From Agrypnia vestita (Eukaryota; Arthropoda; Insecta; Trichoptera; Phryganeidae): DNA of 64,000 bases. The stretch is from positions 1-64,000 of the forward strand of contig JADDOH010004277.1 in the NCBI GenBank assembly GCA_016648135.1, given 5' to 3'. The notes beneath the pieces are model-generated. The model was not told the DNA's origin. It did not search any database and saw only the letters and a program-made list of their open reading frames with translations. Both the position numbers and the translations under genes were made by a program. Positions 33,439 through 45,932 of this stretch are shown here, piece by piece; positions within the stretch are counted from its first letter, which is position 1, and each line of letters begins with the position of its first letter.

Positions 33439-34479
33439 CTGTAAGATATTACGTATGATAGACTAAATATAAAAAAACTTAATAAAATATACAGTTGCCT
33501 TAATAATAAATTGGTACGTACGGATGTAGTCGTTCAGAACTAATGATCTGAATCGATTTTCAGTAGCTTAAAATCCTACGGATTCCCATCGAAATGATGA
33601 GGCGAAATTTGGGCCAAAAGTAAGTAAGATCCTTTGCTATATTTATCGGTTACTTCCAACACTACAACAACTACAATATCTAATCGGTAACTTCCCAAAT
33701 GCACTCAACCACTGAGAAGAAAACTATTTCTTTTCTTTGTTTTTTTATTGTTATCTTGTCGAAAACGTTTTTTTCTCGGTGAACTACAACTTGCGCAAAA
33801 TTCAACGGTAGTAAACTACGCTCTTCTGGATATTATAGGCCGTTATTAATTTAAAAAAATGTCTTATAAATTAATGTAAAATTAAAAAAACTAAAAAACC
33901 TTCGTGCACATAAAATAATTTCAAAAAATTAATATGGATTCCAATCAGACGGTTCAACAGAAGATGCAATGTTAACTGACGGAATTACATAAGAAAAACA
34001 ATGCATCGATATATTTTTGGACCTAGCCAAAGTACTGTCTCCTGCACATCTGGTACATAAATGAGTAGTTTTATTGTTAGAATGATGACTGGCGCAGTTT
34101 AAAGATTATCTGCGTAGGGGAAAATCATTATCAATGTTGGCTTTACAACCCCTGGTAGGTCTTGACTTTCTCAAGAGTATTCCTCCGTTGATTTCGGTCT
34201 TGCACCAGCTCTCTTTGCTTCTAGATTTCCAAGGTAGATATGTATTTGAATATATCATTGCATCTTAATTTTGGTCATCCAAAACTCTTCATCCTGTTGG
34301 GCTTGTATAGTAGGGACTTCGGTGTTTATTATTCATTCATTTTCTCTACATGACCCAACTACGGAAATCTTCCCGAAGTTGGTCATGTGGAGTTGGGTCT
34401 TACAAGAAGCTAAACGTCACAAATTTTATAAAATAAAATTATTGAACTAAACATTTTTGTAGCGCCTACTCCAAAGTCC

Positions 34480-34575
34480 ATTAATAATCTTCTTCTTCCT
34501 CAGCCTTCATCTCTCCACTGATAGGCCTCTTCCATACCTTTCCATCCTCCCTTGTTATTTGCTAGTTGTAGCTTT
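34480..34575 (-). pseudogene. LINE 3' end fragment
   Basis: The minus strand reads LQLANNKGGWKGMEEAYQWR followed by a stop and GAGGAAGAAGAAG-type sequence. This resembles the WRxxEEAYxxQW terminus and the purine-rich tail of the same broad LINE group as the 4245 relic. It is very short. The tract 34140-34330 upstream in the window has similar composition and may belong to it. Confidence 0.5.
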
Positions 34576-35394
34576 AGTAATATTAATTATAAAATTGTAA
34601 AGTTCAAATGATATTGTTGCGTATATTTACACGTGTAGCTATGTCATGTTTGAACCTTTGAAATGTTTGTGGAACATTTGTACTTTTTCTTGCTGACATA
34701 ACTTGATCTTTGAAATGAAATATGTAATGCTGCATTAAATGCTGAATAGACTTACGTTTCGCGTAGATTTTGAAATGATGTGACCAGAGAAATATCATTT
34801 TAAACATTTTATTACTCCATATAGAACCAAAAACCCGATCAAATCTTTACCTATTTAAGATATCAATATTTGCAAATGAATTATTTTTCTTTGACTGCTT
34901 ATGATATTTCTTTAAGAAGTCAAACCAAAATACACCAACAAAAGTAGACTAAAAATAAATCTATTTAATATAATGAAGAGCATATTTTAAAAATATATAC
35001 AGTTTATATTTTCGCAATATCGATTCTCAATAGGTCCAAATCAAAATATAAATTCTAAGAAAAACATAATTTTTTATATACAATTATAGAAATATCCATT
35101 CCGCAACTAGGAATATCGAGAAATCAATAATAAAATTGAGTAAATGTGCAAATTCTCTTCAATGAGATTTATTCAAATATAATATTGCAGAATTGGAATA
35201 TTTCTACGATGTTTTTAGGATTTTATAGCTGTGAACTTACGGAAATTTTCACTTCAACTCTTTTCAAATTTATTTATGGCATAATATGAATTTTGTTTGA
35301 GTTCTTTTAAATTTTTCGATTTTATGTCTTCTCGTTTAATGACTTTTTAAATATATTTTTATAATTAGTATTTTTTAAATATAATAAGTATAAA

Positions 35395-35871
35395 CAGAGT
35401 GTCTCTAAGCTAGTAGCAATAACTTCAAAACTTCGGGGGAGTCTTCCTTTGAATATAAAATATTCTTTACACTTTGGATGAAATGTTATGTTATGTGACG
35501 AATTCAAATTCTGAATTTTTTTCAATATCATTTGTAAAACGTTAGACAATCATGAAAGTATTTTACATCGAATATTAAATATTTATTTGCTTTGATTCAA
35601 GTCAAATCTGGTTCAAACTTCTGCACGGCTTTAATTTTATTTTACTAATATTGGAGGGAATGAATTTGTAATATTCGAGAAAAGTTACTTTCACTGTATT
35701 TCAACGTTATACAGAAGACGTCAGAAATATTTTTTAAAAAATGTAAACTCTGATGTCGCTTATCTCTCCTTAAACTTTGACACTTTACATAAAGTATAAA
35801 CGTATTTTCTATTCAAAATTGAATTAGAAAGACTCTCCCGGAGTTATTCCTACTAGCTATGAGACATCCTG
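35395..35871. mobile_element. Long-TIR element family M4, divergent copy
   Basis: The left arm CAGAGTGTCTCTAAGCTAGT, AGCAATAACTTC and GGGGGAGTCTTCC is matched by the inverse of GACTCTCCCGGAGTTATTCC, TACTAGCTATGAGACATCCTG on the right. The interior (GTTACTTTCACTGTATTTCA, CTCTGATGTCGCTTATCTCT) resembles the 45933 copy. About 477 bp; the termini belong to a different subfamily. Confidence 0.68.
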
Positions 35872-35879
35872 TGTATGCA

Positions 35880-38210
35880 TCACTTTATTAAGTAAATTTT
35901 ATGGTTTGTGCGACACGTTGATATAGGAGAAAGCGGGAGGTGCAGCTGATTTGGACCGCAATTGGGATTAAAATCTGCCTATTCTCATCATTTCTGTCCT
36001 TTTGTTCCTTTGATCTGTACCTAAATATCAACATCTTCCACCTTTTGCCGTAAACGCCTAAATATTGTCATTACCGCAAATATAACAATAAGTTTTTTTA
36101 CTGTCTCCCGATCTGCTTACACCGCAACGATTTGAATATGTCCGCCCCGCTTGATTTGAACGCTTTTTCCACCGCCTTTTAAAACAATTTGTGTTCCCAC
36201 TCATTTACCACCCGTATCTAGAATTAAGAGTGAAAATGAAGATGACTCACAGAGGAGAAATAGCGGCATTCTGTTAATTCCGCTTGTCATTCCCCTCAAT
36301 TTCCAAAAGGTAAGACTTCATTCCTTTTGTAGTCTAATTAATGCCGTTTATCTTGGGTCTGTTTTTTCCTCCGTCACACAAACATATCGCGAGCACACAT
36401 TTTATTTTATTTTTAGTAACATTTTTTGTTGTTTCTGTCCCACCAAAGTTATAACCAAAGTTTTATTAGAATAATATATTATAATAAATACAGAATATTT
36501 AGTAAATAAATAAATTGGCCTAACATGTGTATAAGATGAAAGTTTTCTGCAAACATTTTTGTTTTTATTTAAAATTTTATGGCTTTACCGTATTTCGCAG
36601 GGTTCCTAAGGACCTCTGCGCCAGTTTCATTCCTCGGAATTCATTATTTACGAATTGAGTACATCACGTTTTGGTATAAAGTGCTCCGAGTCAGAACACA
36701 GTGGAAAAAAGCAACAAGTTCACTTTTGAATAGTATTTTTTATTGGTGCCACTTTCTCCGTTATGTAATAAAGAAGTTCAAACTTCACAATTCCCATAAC
36801 ACATTATTATTTCAATGAACAGAAATATTTTGTTGGGTTTTTTTAATATAGATTCGAACGGGAATACATATCACATTAATAAATTTACTTTTAATTTAAT
36901 TAACTTTTATTTTTATTTAATTTACCCTGTATGGAGCCCACCTTAAATTCTTAATCCTTTTTAATAAGAAATTAAGTGCATGTTGGTATTTAGTTAGAGT
37001 AACACGCATGTGAAAAGTATTCTGTGAAGGTGTTAGTGTGTAAATAATTAATTAGTTGTGTGTAGTGATATTAAAATGCTAGTGTGGTGATTCTCCTGTC
37101 GAAGAGACAGGTTACGTCTTAAAACCGGTAGACAAAAAAGTAATGTTTAATGGTTATATACTATTATAAATAACATTTTGATGCATTTGTGTATATTAAA
37201 ATCTAAAAAATTCATTTAACACTTAAGTGTTTTAAGTACACAAAACATTTAAGTGACGGGTATCGTGTTTGATATTTATTAAATAATAAAAATATTTATT
37301 AAATACTAATCGCACTACATTCAAACACTAAATATACAATACACATAAATGTACATGTAAAATATACTAAAATGCAAAAATACATGTTACTAGAGCGTGC
37401 CGAAGACAGTTGTAATTGGGATAATGGGCATAGTCTTCATTTATAATGTGTTATTATTACAGTATCATGTATCTATTATCCTGTTAGTGTCTCTAATAAA
37501 TAAAAAAATAATAAAGAAAATATGTATCTAAAAAAATTAAATATGTTTTTCGGGTAGGTACTTGGCTGATTTTTAATGTGCGCTTATGTATAAGCACAAC
37601 TTACATGCAGTAGTTATATTCGTGTTCGAGAAACACGGCGATATTGAAAGTAACGCTAGAAACTTGGTGGCAATGAATTATGGTAAGTGCAACTCGTATA
37701 GGGAAAAAAATTAAACTGAATTAACAAGCGTTATTTCAAAAAGAAAAATTGCTTTTGATCTTCTTTTCTGAAGTTTAGGTGTGGGAGGTAATATCCGATA
37801 CTATTCATCCTATTTTAAAAATTCTTTTACAAATATTTAGAACAGACTTTCAGAGTGGACAAAGGCTATTTATTATCCCGTTAAAATAAGAGGAGTTTTC
37901 GTGGTGACCTATTTTACAACAAATGTCGATGAAAAATGGTCGAGCGATGCGTTTTTTACAAACGCTGCCTTAACGGTTAGATATATTCAAATACATTCTA
38001 TAGTTCTATAAAAGTTCTATAAAAAAAGTCCGCAACGACATATATCTATATGTTAAGGTTAATACACAAATTTATGAAATATGACTAAAAGTTAATAAAA
38101 ATCTACTAAAGCTAGTGTATAATATTCTTGATTCATGTTCTGTCCAAAAAGAACCTATTCGTTCAATAATTCTGTGTCCATTTTTCAGGCTTGTTTTAAG
38201 AAACATATCC
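35880..38210. other. Mostly unassigned intron sequence
   Basis: Slightly GC-richer from 35900 to 36380. It contains the S2 fragment at 36855 and the S4 body at 37385. The 79-codon frame at 36579 has no recognisable content. Confidence 0.45.
37385..37530 (+). repeat. SINE family S4, body copy
   Basis: CATGTTACTAGAGCGTGCCG, TAATTGGGATAATGGGCATA and CCTGTTAGTGTCTCTAATAA match the body of the 25410 copy. No clear tRNA-like head remains upstream. Confidence 0.6.
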
Positions 38211-38216
38211 TATTAT

Positions 38217-38433
38217 CAGGGCATGCAGTGAGAACTTCGAAGCATGACATTTACATCAGTATATATTATGAGAAAAATATCTAATTAAAAGGTACCTATA
38301 TCTCGTCACATTCCAATCACGATTATTATCATACACAGATTTTAATTTAACATTATATTCTATATTTTATGTTTTTTCCAAAACATATGTCTGCATAAAA
38401 GTCATGTTTCAATGTTCTCACTGCACGCTCCTC
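38217..38433. mobile_element. hAT-type MITE family M3, short copy
   Basis: CAGGGCATGCAGTGAGAACT at the left matches the inverse of AATGTTCTCACTGCACGCTC at the right. Inside, AAGCATGACATTTACAT mirrors CTGCATAAAAGTCATGTTTC. The flanks CCTATTAT and CCTAATTT agree at six of eight places. About 217 bp. Confidence 0.65.
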
Positions 38434-38874
38434 CCTAATTTATAAATTTGAGAGAAATCTATTGAGCTATAAATTATTGGCTGAGTCCTATTAAGTCGCT
38501 GTCTTAAATTAATTTACATTTCGCTTATTTTATTTTATCTTGTTGGGTGGTAATTTCACTGCATGTAAACGAATGGGGTTTTATTCTAGTCTTTACTGTT
38601 TAATGGGGTATCGTAAATTATTGTCTATATAACATACCTAGACCTTAAGAAAGTGAAACGCCAGATAATTGATCCCTTGCCAAAATATGTTTTACGATAG
38701 ACAGACAATTATTCGGAGCTAATTGGAAATATTGAGATTGATAAAAGGGTATCTTATAAATATATTTAAAAGCTATGAGTGCCCATGTAAATATTTTTAG
38801 AATTATTATTATACTATGTAGTCTCTAAGTTTATTTTCGTTTTTACAAATAAGATAATTTATTTGTAATCAAAC

Positions 38875-39110
38875 ATAATAATTTGGTTGTCTGTCCATCT
38901 GTCCCCGTAACTTCTTGTAACATCCGTAATTTCGTTATAATTCACGGCTACAAAACGGCCAGAGATGGGGCTTGAACCCCGGGCTACCAAACCGTTACCG
39001 ACCGTTTCACGCATGTTGCCACGGCCGCCATTCCGTGGAGCGCCAAAAATATGTTATAAATATATACTAGGAGCAAAGACGCGAACCAATGTTTGATCTT
39101 TTTTTATATA
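38875..39110 (-). repeat. SINE family S3, copy 2
   Basis: Plus-strand blocks TTGTCTGTCCATCTGTCCCC, CGTAACTTCTTGTAACATCC, GATGGGGCTTGAACCCCGGG and CGCATGTTGCCACGGCCGCC match copy 1. The repeat-poor CTGTCC part shows the state before the microsatellite expanded in copy 1. Confidence 0.72.
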
Positions 39111-39306
39111 TAATTTTTTTTTATAAAAAGATTAAAGAAAAATTGTTTAATGCACAACAAAATATATTAATGCATTAATTGTATTATACTACTGAGGTCA
39201 TCCAGCAACAATTATTGCACACACGGTTAAAAATAAGCCACACGAAGTATACTAGCAATAACCACACGTTGATCTTAATTTAGCTTAATCTATAATAAAA
39301 AACTAA

Positions 39307-39619
39307 CCTATAAAAACCAAGTTTTTATTATACTCCCTTTCAGGTTTCGTACCAACTGCACGCATCGGGGTCATTACTCATATGTATTGATTCCAATTCG
39401 AAAAAACATTAAAATTTAGAAAAATCCAAAATTTCAGTATAATTATTTAAAAAATTTAAACAAAAATTTGTTAGATCATTTTTATCATCGCCACGAGTTT
39501 GCCTGCAAAGTTTCAGCTCGATTGGATTACGGGAAAAGGGTTAAAAATCGATCCAAACTTTTTCCGGCAGACAACAAACCGCAGACGCTACGAGTTAAAA
39601 GAAAGGGAGTAAAATTGTA
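39307..39619. mobile_element. MITE family M1, copy 2
   Basis: Begins CCTATAAAAACCAAGTTTTT and TTATACTCCCTTTC, carries the CGCCACGAGTTTGCCTGC core, and ends GAAAGGGAGTAAAATTG, the inverse of its start. About 313 bp. It is the most complete of the three copies. Confidence 0.75.
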
Positions 39620-40261
39620 AGTACTCTGTTATTTTATATAGACTTACAAGTTTCATAAACCCAGTGGAGAATTCTCTGACCAAAATACTGCCTGTGAAAA
39701 TTCGGCCCTGACTGTTACATTATTCGAATACTTTCATGTTCTTCCAAAGTTATAACGGCCTCGAGGCTTTCCTCGCTGTACGCCATGTTTATGACTCTTG
39801 CCGCAAGTATTTCGAATATTTTATTCAAGTCATTTAACTCGGCTTCAGTAATGAAATTCAAAGATATAATTTGTTTTTACTAGTCTAGAGTTAAACAATT
39901 AAATTAAATAAAACAGAATTTTATTAATACGTGTAGCCTGTCATTTTGGATCGTAACTGTACATCTATTTTAAAATGTAAGACGTGCAACAAGTAAAGTG
40001 AGGTAAGAGGAAACCTTCTCAGAATTTATAGTCAATTCCACAGGTTCCACACACTTAGCAATATTGAACGTTTTTGACATTATCCTTCTTCGTTGCAATT
40101 TAGAAGGATCCAATTTTCTATACTTGATTGTCTTCTAAACATTGTTTTTGGTTGGATTTAGGCTAATTTAAAGTGGGACTCAATTAATTATTTTTTCTAT
40201 TTAAAAAAAACACATTTTATTGCGAGGCATTGATATTTAAAAAAAAAAAAATCCGAACGTG

Positions 40262-40430
40262 GCCCGACTACGGCGCTCGTATACTACCAGTGGGCATGAT
40301 ACTGGCGTCTCACATCGAGGGTTCCGGGTTTGATTCGCGGTGAGGTCACAATTTATGTATGTGATTTGCTCAAGCCAAGGTATTTTTGTGATGTATTTCT
40401 CTTTAATAATTGGGACTATTGGACTGTGAA
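40262..40430 (+). repeat. tRNA-derived SINE family S1, copy 2
   Basis: The head reads GGCGCTCGTATACTACCAGT, GGGCATGATACTGGCGTCTC and GGGTTCCGGGTTTGATTCGC, with a recognisable B box. The body GTATTTTTGTGATGTATTTC, TAATAATTGGGAC matches the 11902 copy. The head looks like a tRNA with a rearranged 5' part. Confidence 0.68.
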
Positions 40431-40884
40431 GCGTAAAAAAACAACATATCTTAGAAATATAGGTATAACAATTTTATTTCATTCAGAAATGTATAATTTA
40501 TATCGGAAATATTCCAGATTAAAATAAATAAAAAGATTGATTAATCCTAGCACCACCCAGCGTACATTACTCAAAGATATTTGGTATTCATTGTAAAAAA
40601 CAAAGCTGATAGCTTTTTGAAAACGGAGAAATGGATGTATCATTTACATTAGACTCAATATATGTGTGTCACAAGTTGTTTATGATCTCAAGGCTAAATT
40701 TGTATCGCTGTTATCCGAAAAGGTAATGAAAAATTCTGGATTCTTATTCCGGTAATATTTTAAGAAAGATCGATTTTATATTTTGTCTAGATTTTATCTG
40801 TCTTTATCTTTCAATACATGTGTGATGTAATATTGGTCTTCTAAACAAATTATTAATTAAAACTTACAAAGTATTATATAATAT

Positions 40885-40955
40885 TCCTCTCTAAGCACAA
40901 GAGTTATTCTCTTTTTGGAGAGGTACAGCGAAAAAAACTATGTGTTAATTATAGT
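40885..40955. repeat. 3'-hairpin repeat family H, copy 2
   Basis: CCTCTC at 40887 pairs with GAGAGG at 40918, with AAGCACAAGAGTTATTCTC between. It is followed by TACAGCGAAAAAAACTATGT. Stem arms differ from copy 3 in a compensated way. Confidence 0.55.
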
Positions 40956-43197
40956 TTTAATAGACTAGAGTAAAATAGTATAGTAAGACTAGAGTAAAAT
41001 AGTTTTAATATCGAAATACACCAGCTACAAAACCATCATACTAGGTGACTATAATCTTCCAAACAAAGTGGTCATCTAACGAAGACGGCGTCATTACAAA
41101 TGAATGTGAAAATGATCGTGCGCGTGTGATTCTAGATATGGTGAACTATCTAAACTTATATCAGCATAATTTTGTCTACAACATCAATAACCGCCTTCTC
41201 GACTTTGTATTCTCAAATCAAGCAAACATTTCAATCGTAAAATCCATCGATCAATTGCTACCAGTTGATGATCATCACCCTCCATTACATATCAAATTAA
41301 GTACTCTATGTCCCAAACCTATACAGCAAGAATCCTCTCTTAACTTTCAAAAGGGAGATTTTGAATCCATAAATCAGCACTTATCCATCATAGATTGGTC
41401 ATTCCTATGTGATATCAATATCGATCAATCTCTCGAAAAACTTTATTCAATTTTCCAAGATACAATAAACTCTCATGTTCCACATTTTACGCCCAAACCT
41501 AATGTATATCCAAAATGGTTTACGAGTGATTTGATAGAACTAATTAAACTAAAAAAATCCCTACATAAAAAATTCAAAGACAGTCGTTCAGTCGAAGACT
41601 ACATTCAATTTAGTAAAACTCGGGCAGAGTGTAAAAATATTTTAAAAATATGTTACAGATAACACATTAACTATATTGAAAACAGTGCCTTAAAATCCAA
41701 AAATCTTTGGAAGTATATAAAAAAACTTAACCAAAACAGTAACGAATTTCCATCTGAAATGTACCTGGACAATCACGTAGCCACCAATACAGAAAATACT
41801 GTTAACCTTTTCGCAGACTTTTTCCAAAATGTTTACGACCTAGACACACCTGTTAATAACATACCTTATCACAATTTCAATAACAACATGTATCTATATA
41901 ATTGTCTCATTACATTTGAATCCTGTAAGAAAAAGTTAGTATCATTGGATACTAATAAATCTGCAGGACCGGATAACATTCCACCGATATATCTAAAACA
42001 ATGTGCCCCTGTGCTTGCTCGACCCCTTGCTCAATTTTTCAACTACCTGATTTCTTCTAAACAGTTTCCTCTACGTTGGAAAACAAGTTTTATCACTCCT
42101 ATCTTCAAGAAGGGAAGCGAATCTGATGTCAAAAACTATCGCCCAATTTGTATACAATCAGTACTCCCTAAAATATTCGAATCCTTGGTACTGGACCAAA
42201 TATATCCAGAACTTCTCAAAGTGATAGGCAACATGGTTTCGTTAAAGGTAGAACAACTTCCACAAACTTACTTATCTATCAGGAGTACATATTTGAAAGT
42301 TTCACAAACAAACGTCAAGTTGACAGCATTTACACGGATTTTTCAAAAGCTTTTGACAAGGTTTCTCATACAATCCTTCTTAAGAAACTTCACTCCTTAG
42401 GCGTAACTGACCCACTACATAAATGGTTTGCAAGCTATTTGACTAACAGGAAACTTCACGTAAAAATAAAATCCTGTACATCCCGAGCTATCCTAGCCAC
42501 TAGTGGTCTACCACAAGGTAACCATCTTGGACCCGCATTATTTCTTGTATTTATCAACGATATTGTCGAATGTTTCGATAATGTTGAAATTTTACTTTTT
42601 GCGGATGATATTAAAATTTTCAAGGAAATATCAGATGTGAGTGACTGCCTTACACTCCAATCTAACTTATACAAATTAAACGATTGGTGCATCTCTAACA
42701 ACCTATTTTTAAATGTTGATATGTGTAAATCACTATCCTTCTGCAGAAATAAATCTCCCATTTCCTTTTCGTATTCAATAAATAATACAAACCTAGAAAA
42801 AATAACAGAAATCCGTGATCTTGGTGTCATTTTTGATCATAAACTAGAATTCAAAAGTCACATCAACTTTATTACGAGTAAAAGTATGAAAACCTTAGGT
42901 TTCATACTTAGATCAATACAGGACTTTGAATCAATTAATGTAATAAATCTCTTATATTGGTCTTCTTATATCTTGGTCCGTAGTCAGTTGGAATACAATT
43001 CCATCATTTGATCTCCTTTTTACAGGGTTCATATAAAAAATATAGAAAGGGTACAACGTAAATTCCTAAAATTTATAAATTTTAAGCTTCATATTCCGAT
43101 CGACCAAATAAACTACAAATATTTGCAAACTAATCTTAATCTCCTAACCTTGGAAGATCGAAGAAAATTAACAGATTTAATATTCCTTTTTAAAATA

Positions 43198-44479
43198 TTA
43201 GGTCCTTACATATGAAATTGGCGTTTTGCGGTCCTGGCAAATTTGATCTCAAATATCTTCTCTTTGGTTAGGAATTCCAAATCCAAATTTATACAGCTAT
43301 TTACTCATGTATTTGTGTTTTGAAAATTATAATTCATTTGTTTTTTCCTCAATTGTTTTTTCTTTGCGTCACTCAGTTTACAAAATGAAAAACTTGAAAT
43401 ATCGCGTTATTTACGAGTACGAGTTCCACCGTGGCACCAGTGCTGCAGAAACGGCTCGAAGGATTAATTATGTGTATGGCGACGGTGCCGCAAAAGAAAA
43501 CACAGTGCGTTTTTGGTTCCAACGTTTTCGTTCTGGAAATTTCGACCTGCAGAACAAGCCCCGTGGACGGCCGGAGACCAAAGTTGATAATGAAGAATTG
43601 AAGGCTATTGTGGAAGCGGATCCATCGCAAACCACATCCGAGTTAGCTGCAGGCTGCGGTGTTAGTGATAAAACTGTTTTAATCCACTTGAAGCAAATTG
43701 GTAAGGTGAAAAAGCTTGAATGGTGGGTACCTCACGATTGAGTGAAGCAAATCAACAAACGCGCGTTGACTGCTGCGTTGCATTACTCAACCGGCACAAT
43801 AATGAAGGGATTTTAAATCGAATCATTACCTGTGATGAAAAGTGGATCCTGTACGATAATCGGAAGCGCTCATCGCAATGGCTGAACCTGCCGAACCAGC
43901 CAAACCATGCCCCAAGCGAAAATTGACTCCAAAAAAGTTACTTGTGAGCGTTTGGTGAACTAGTGCTGGTGTCGTTCACTACAGCTTTCTTAAATCTGGC
44001 CAGACGATTACGGCAGATGTCTATTGTCAGCAACTGCAAACCATGATGGAAAAGCTAGCTTCTAAACAACCGAGGCTGGTTAATCGCTCTAGGCCACTGC
44101 TGCTTCATGATAACGCTAGACCACACACTGCACAACAGACGGCTACCAAATTAGAGGAGCTTCAATTGGAATGTCTAAGACATCCACCGTACTCTCCGGA
44201 CCTTGCCCCAACAGATTACCATTTTTTTCGAAATTTGGATAACTTCTTGCAAAGGAAAAAATTCAACTCCGATGGGGCAGTCCAAACCGCCTTCAAAGAT
44301 TTTATTGATTCCCGTCCGAATGGTTTTTTTAGTAAAGGGATCGATGAACTACCTATGAGATGGCAAAAGTGCATAGATAGCAATGGTACATACTTTGATT
44401 AAATAAATATATTATAATAAAAAAAATCGGCTTTATGTTCCTCCCATACTAAACGCGAATTTCATATGTAAGGACCTAA
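43198..44479 (+). mobile_element. mariner transposon with intact TIRs and TA duplication
   Basis: A 1282-bp element with inverted ends TTAGGTCCTTACATATGAAA (left) and the inverse of TTTCATATGTAAGGACCTAA (right). They match over about 28 bp with few differences (TTGGCG against TTCGCG). It is flanked by TA at 43196-43197 and 44480-44481. Length, ends and target site are those of the mariner family. It inserted into the coding part of the LINE. Confidence 0.92.
43385..44402 (+). pseudogene. mariner transposase pseudogene (DD34D)
   Basis: The start MKNLKYRVIYEYEFHRGTSA opens the helix-turn-helix DNA-binding part. KENTVRFWFQRFRSGNFDL and KPRGRPETKVD (linker) follow, then the catalytic part with ITCDEKWILYDN, LLHDNARPHTAQQ and YSPDLAPTDYHFF. 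The second and third Asp are 34 residues apart (DD34D). About 340 codons, a usual length. Breaks: a one-base deletion near 43738 (WVPHD then LSEAN in another frame), another near 43912, and a TGA near 43965 at a normally Trp position. The other residues read well, so the decay is moderate. Confidence 0.9.
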
Positions 44480-44817
44480 TATTACACTCAAATTTCGACT
44501 GTTGCAAATTCCTGAATAGTATTAATTTTAAAGTTTCTAACCGTAGGACCCGCCAAAACGTGCTGTTTTATTGTGACAATTCGGACACAAACTATCGTTC
44601 AAATTCTAGCATACCTCGGATGCACAAACTGGGCAATGAACTACCTACATATGTCGACATTTTAAATCTATCTCTCTCAAAATTTAAAAAAATCATTATA
44701 TGATCATTTCTTTTCAAAATATTAAATTTTTATATAATGTCTTAAATTTTTTATATATACCTGGCTATTCAAATTTAATATTGCTATATTATCGGTGAGT
44801 AAAAATTTCTGAGATCA

Positions 44818-45040
44818 CTACTTTACACTTTTTTGCATATATACTTTTTTTACATATATGTCTAACCTCATTATGTTTAAACTATGTATATATACTTTTT
44901 TACATTTATACCCTTTATTTTTCTTTTACTACTTTACACTTTTTTGCATATATACTTTTTTTTACACATATGTCTAACCTCATTATGTTTAAACTATGTA
45001 TATATACTTTTTTACATTTATACCCTTTATTTTTCTTTTA
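44818..45040. repeat. Tandem duplication (about 111 bp x 2) in the LINE 3' region
   Basis: CTACTTTACACTTTTTTGCA at 44818 recurs at 44929. The two units stay almost identical through TGTCTAACCTCATTATGTTT and TACCCTTTATTTTTCTTTTA, differing by one T and a C/T. A hydrophobic 63-codon frame over it comes from the T-rich composition and is not a gene. Confidence 0.85.
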
Positions 45041-45514
45041 CATTTAATCGTTTGTTGTATTTTAATTATGTATAAACCTGTTGTAAAAGGCTATTAAGCC
45101 GTATAATTAATAAAATAAATAAAATAAAATAAATAATAAACTGTATCTTATATTAAACAAATAAAAAACACAAAATGTACCATTCTCTTTTGGTTCTGAT
45201 ACGAGTTGTTCGTGGGAGATACTGTCGAGTACTTTCCACGAATCGACGAGGAAGCCTGTACAATAACTTGACTTGTTCAATTTATTTTGTATGATAGAGA
45301 ATGTTTTGCGGTTGCGGCTTGTGTGCATATTCCCCCAGTGAAACGGAATGGGTTCTCATTCATTGTAGAATTGTCTTTCGTGATTGAGTTCGGTCTCTTT
45401 TGACTGCTTATTCTATATATTGTATTATTAATTCAGATTTTTGATATATTAGATAAATAATATATTACCTTTCTCATTGTCTAATAAATGAGATTACCTA
45501 CCTATATGATTGTA

Positions 45515-45575
45515 AGTAGTTATCCCTCACCACACATTAGAATTATAATTCTTTTTGGTGAGGTATATACATAGA
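45515..45575. repeat. 3'-hairpin repeat family H, copy 3
   Basis: CCTCACCA pairs perfectly with TGGTGAGG, enclosing a second stem AGAATTATAATTCT. It is followed by TATATACATAG and an A/T tail. It lies about 400 bp downstream of the LINE tail at 45139. Confidence 0.6.
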
Positions 45576-45932
45576 AAAAAATTAATTGTATACATTTAGG
45601 TATCACTGTAATAAAATATTATATATATTATTACTTAAATAAATATAAAAAATTGAAAAAGTGCATTTGAAATATTGTTTTTTCAAACACATCCTGTACC
45701 TGTTGCTTTTATACCATGCAATGATCGAATCATTATTTAACTACAAACATTTCTAAAAAAAGAATTATTGAAAAAAGTAGAGATGGCCCAACAAATTATC
45801 CATAATAAAATGATTTTTTTTAAACTCTAGATAGTAAAATAGATAGTGAAGTACTTTCAGCTGAACGCAGTGAATGGTCATGATTAGATAGAAAATTAAA
45901 TTTAGACTTCGGGTACCGAGGTATTATGTATA

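Larger units (their letters stand above)
41010..44703 (+). pseudogene. Endonuclease/reverse transcriptase pseudogene of the Jockey-like LINE
   Basis: In order: the endonuclease motif YKTIILGDYNLPNK, a one-base shift at about 41070, then LDFVFSNQANISIVKSIDQL. There is a stop at 41660 in a frame that reads on as HINYIENSALKSKNLWKYIK. The polymerase follows: SAGPDNIPPIYLKQ, SDVKNYRPICIQ, a one-base shift near 42225, GFVKGRTTSTNLL, motif A YTDFSKAFDK, then SGLPQGNHLGPALFLVFIND and motif C LLFADDIK. DLGVIFDHKLEFKSHINFI comes next, and a TGA at 43009 replaces the usual Trp of WSPFY. After the mariner the last segment RRTRQNVLFYC, SSIPRMHKLGNELPTYV ends in a stop at about 44701. The catalytic Asp residues are still visible, but at least two shifts and two stops disable it. 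Confidence 0.88.
41010..45139 (+). mobile_element. Jockey-like non-LTR retrotransposon, 5'-truncated, interrupted by mariner
   Basis: It starts inside the endonuclease domain and runs through the reverse transcriptase to a TAATAAAATAAATAA-type tail at 45105-45139. A mariner (43198-44479) sits in the coding part near its 3' end. If the mariner and one TA are removed, the frame continues (FLFKIL to HSNFDC), which shows that the mariner came later. The 3' untranslated part has a tandem duplication and ends with a hairpin GGCT-ATTA-AGCC before the A/T tail. Confidence 0.88.

Noticed and set aside
44884..45075. Hydrophobic 63-codon frame resembling a membrane protein
   Set aside because: It comes from a T-rich 111-bp tandem duplication in the LINE 3' region.
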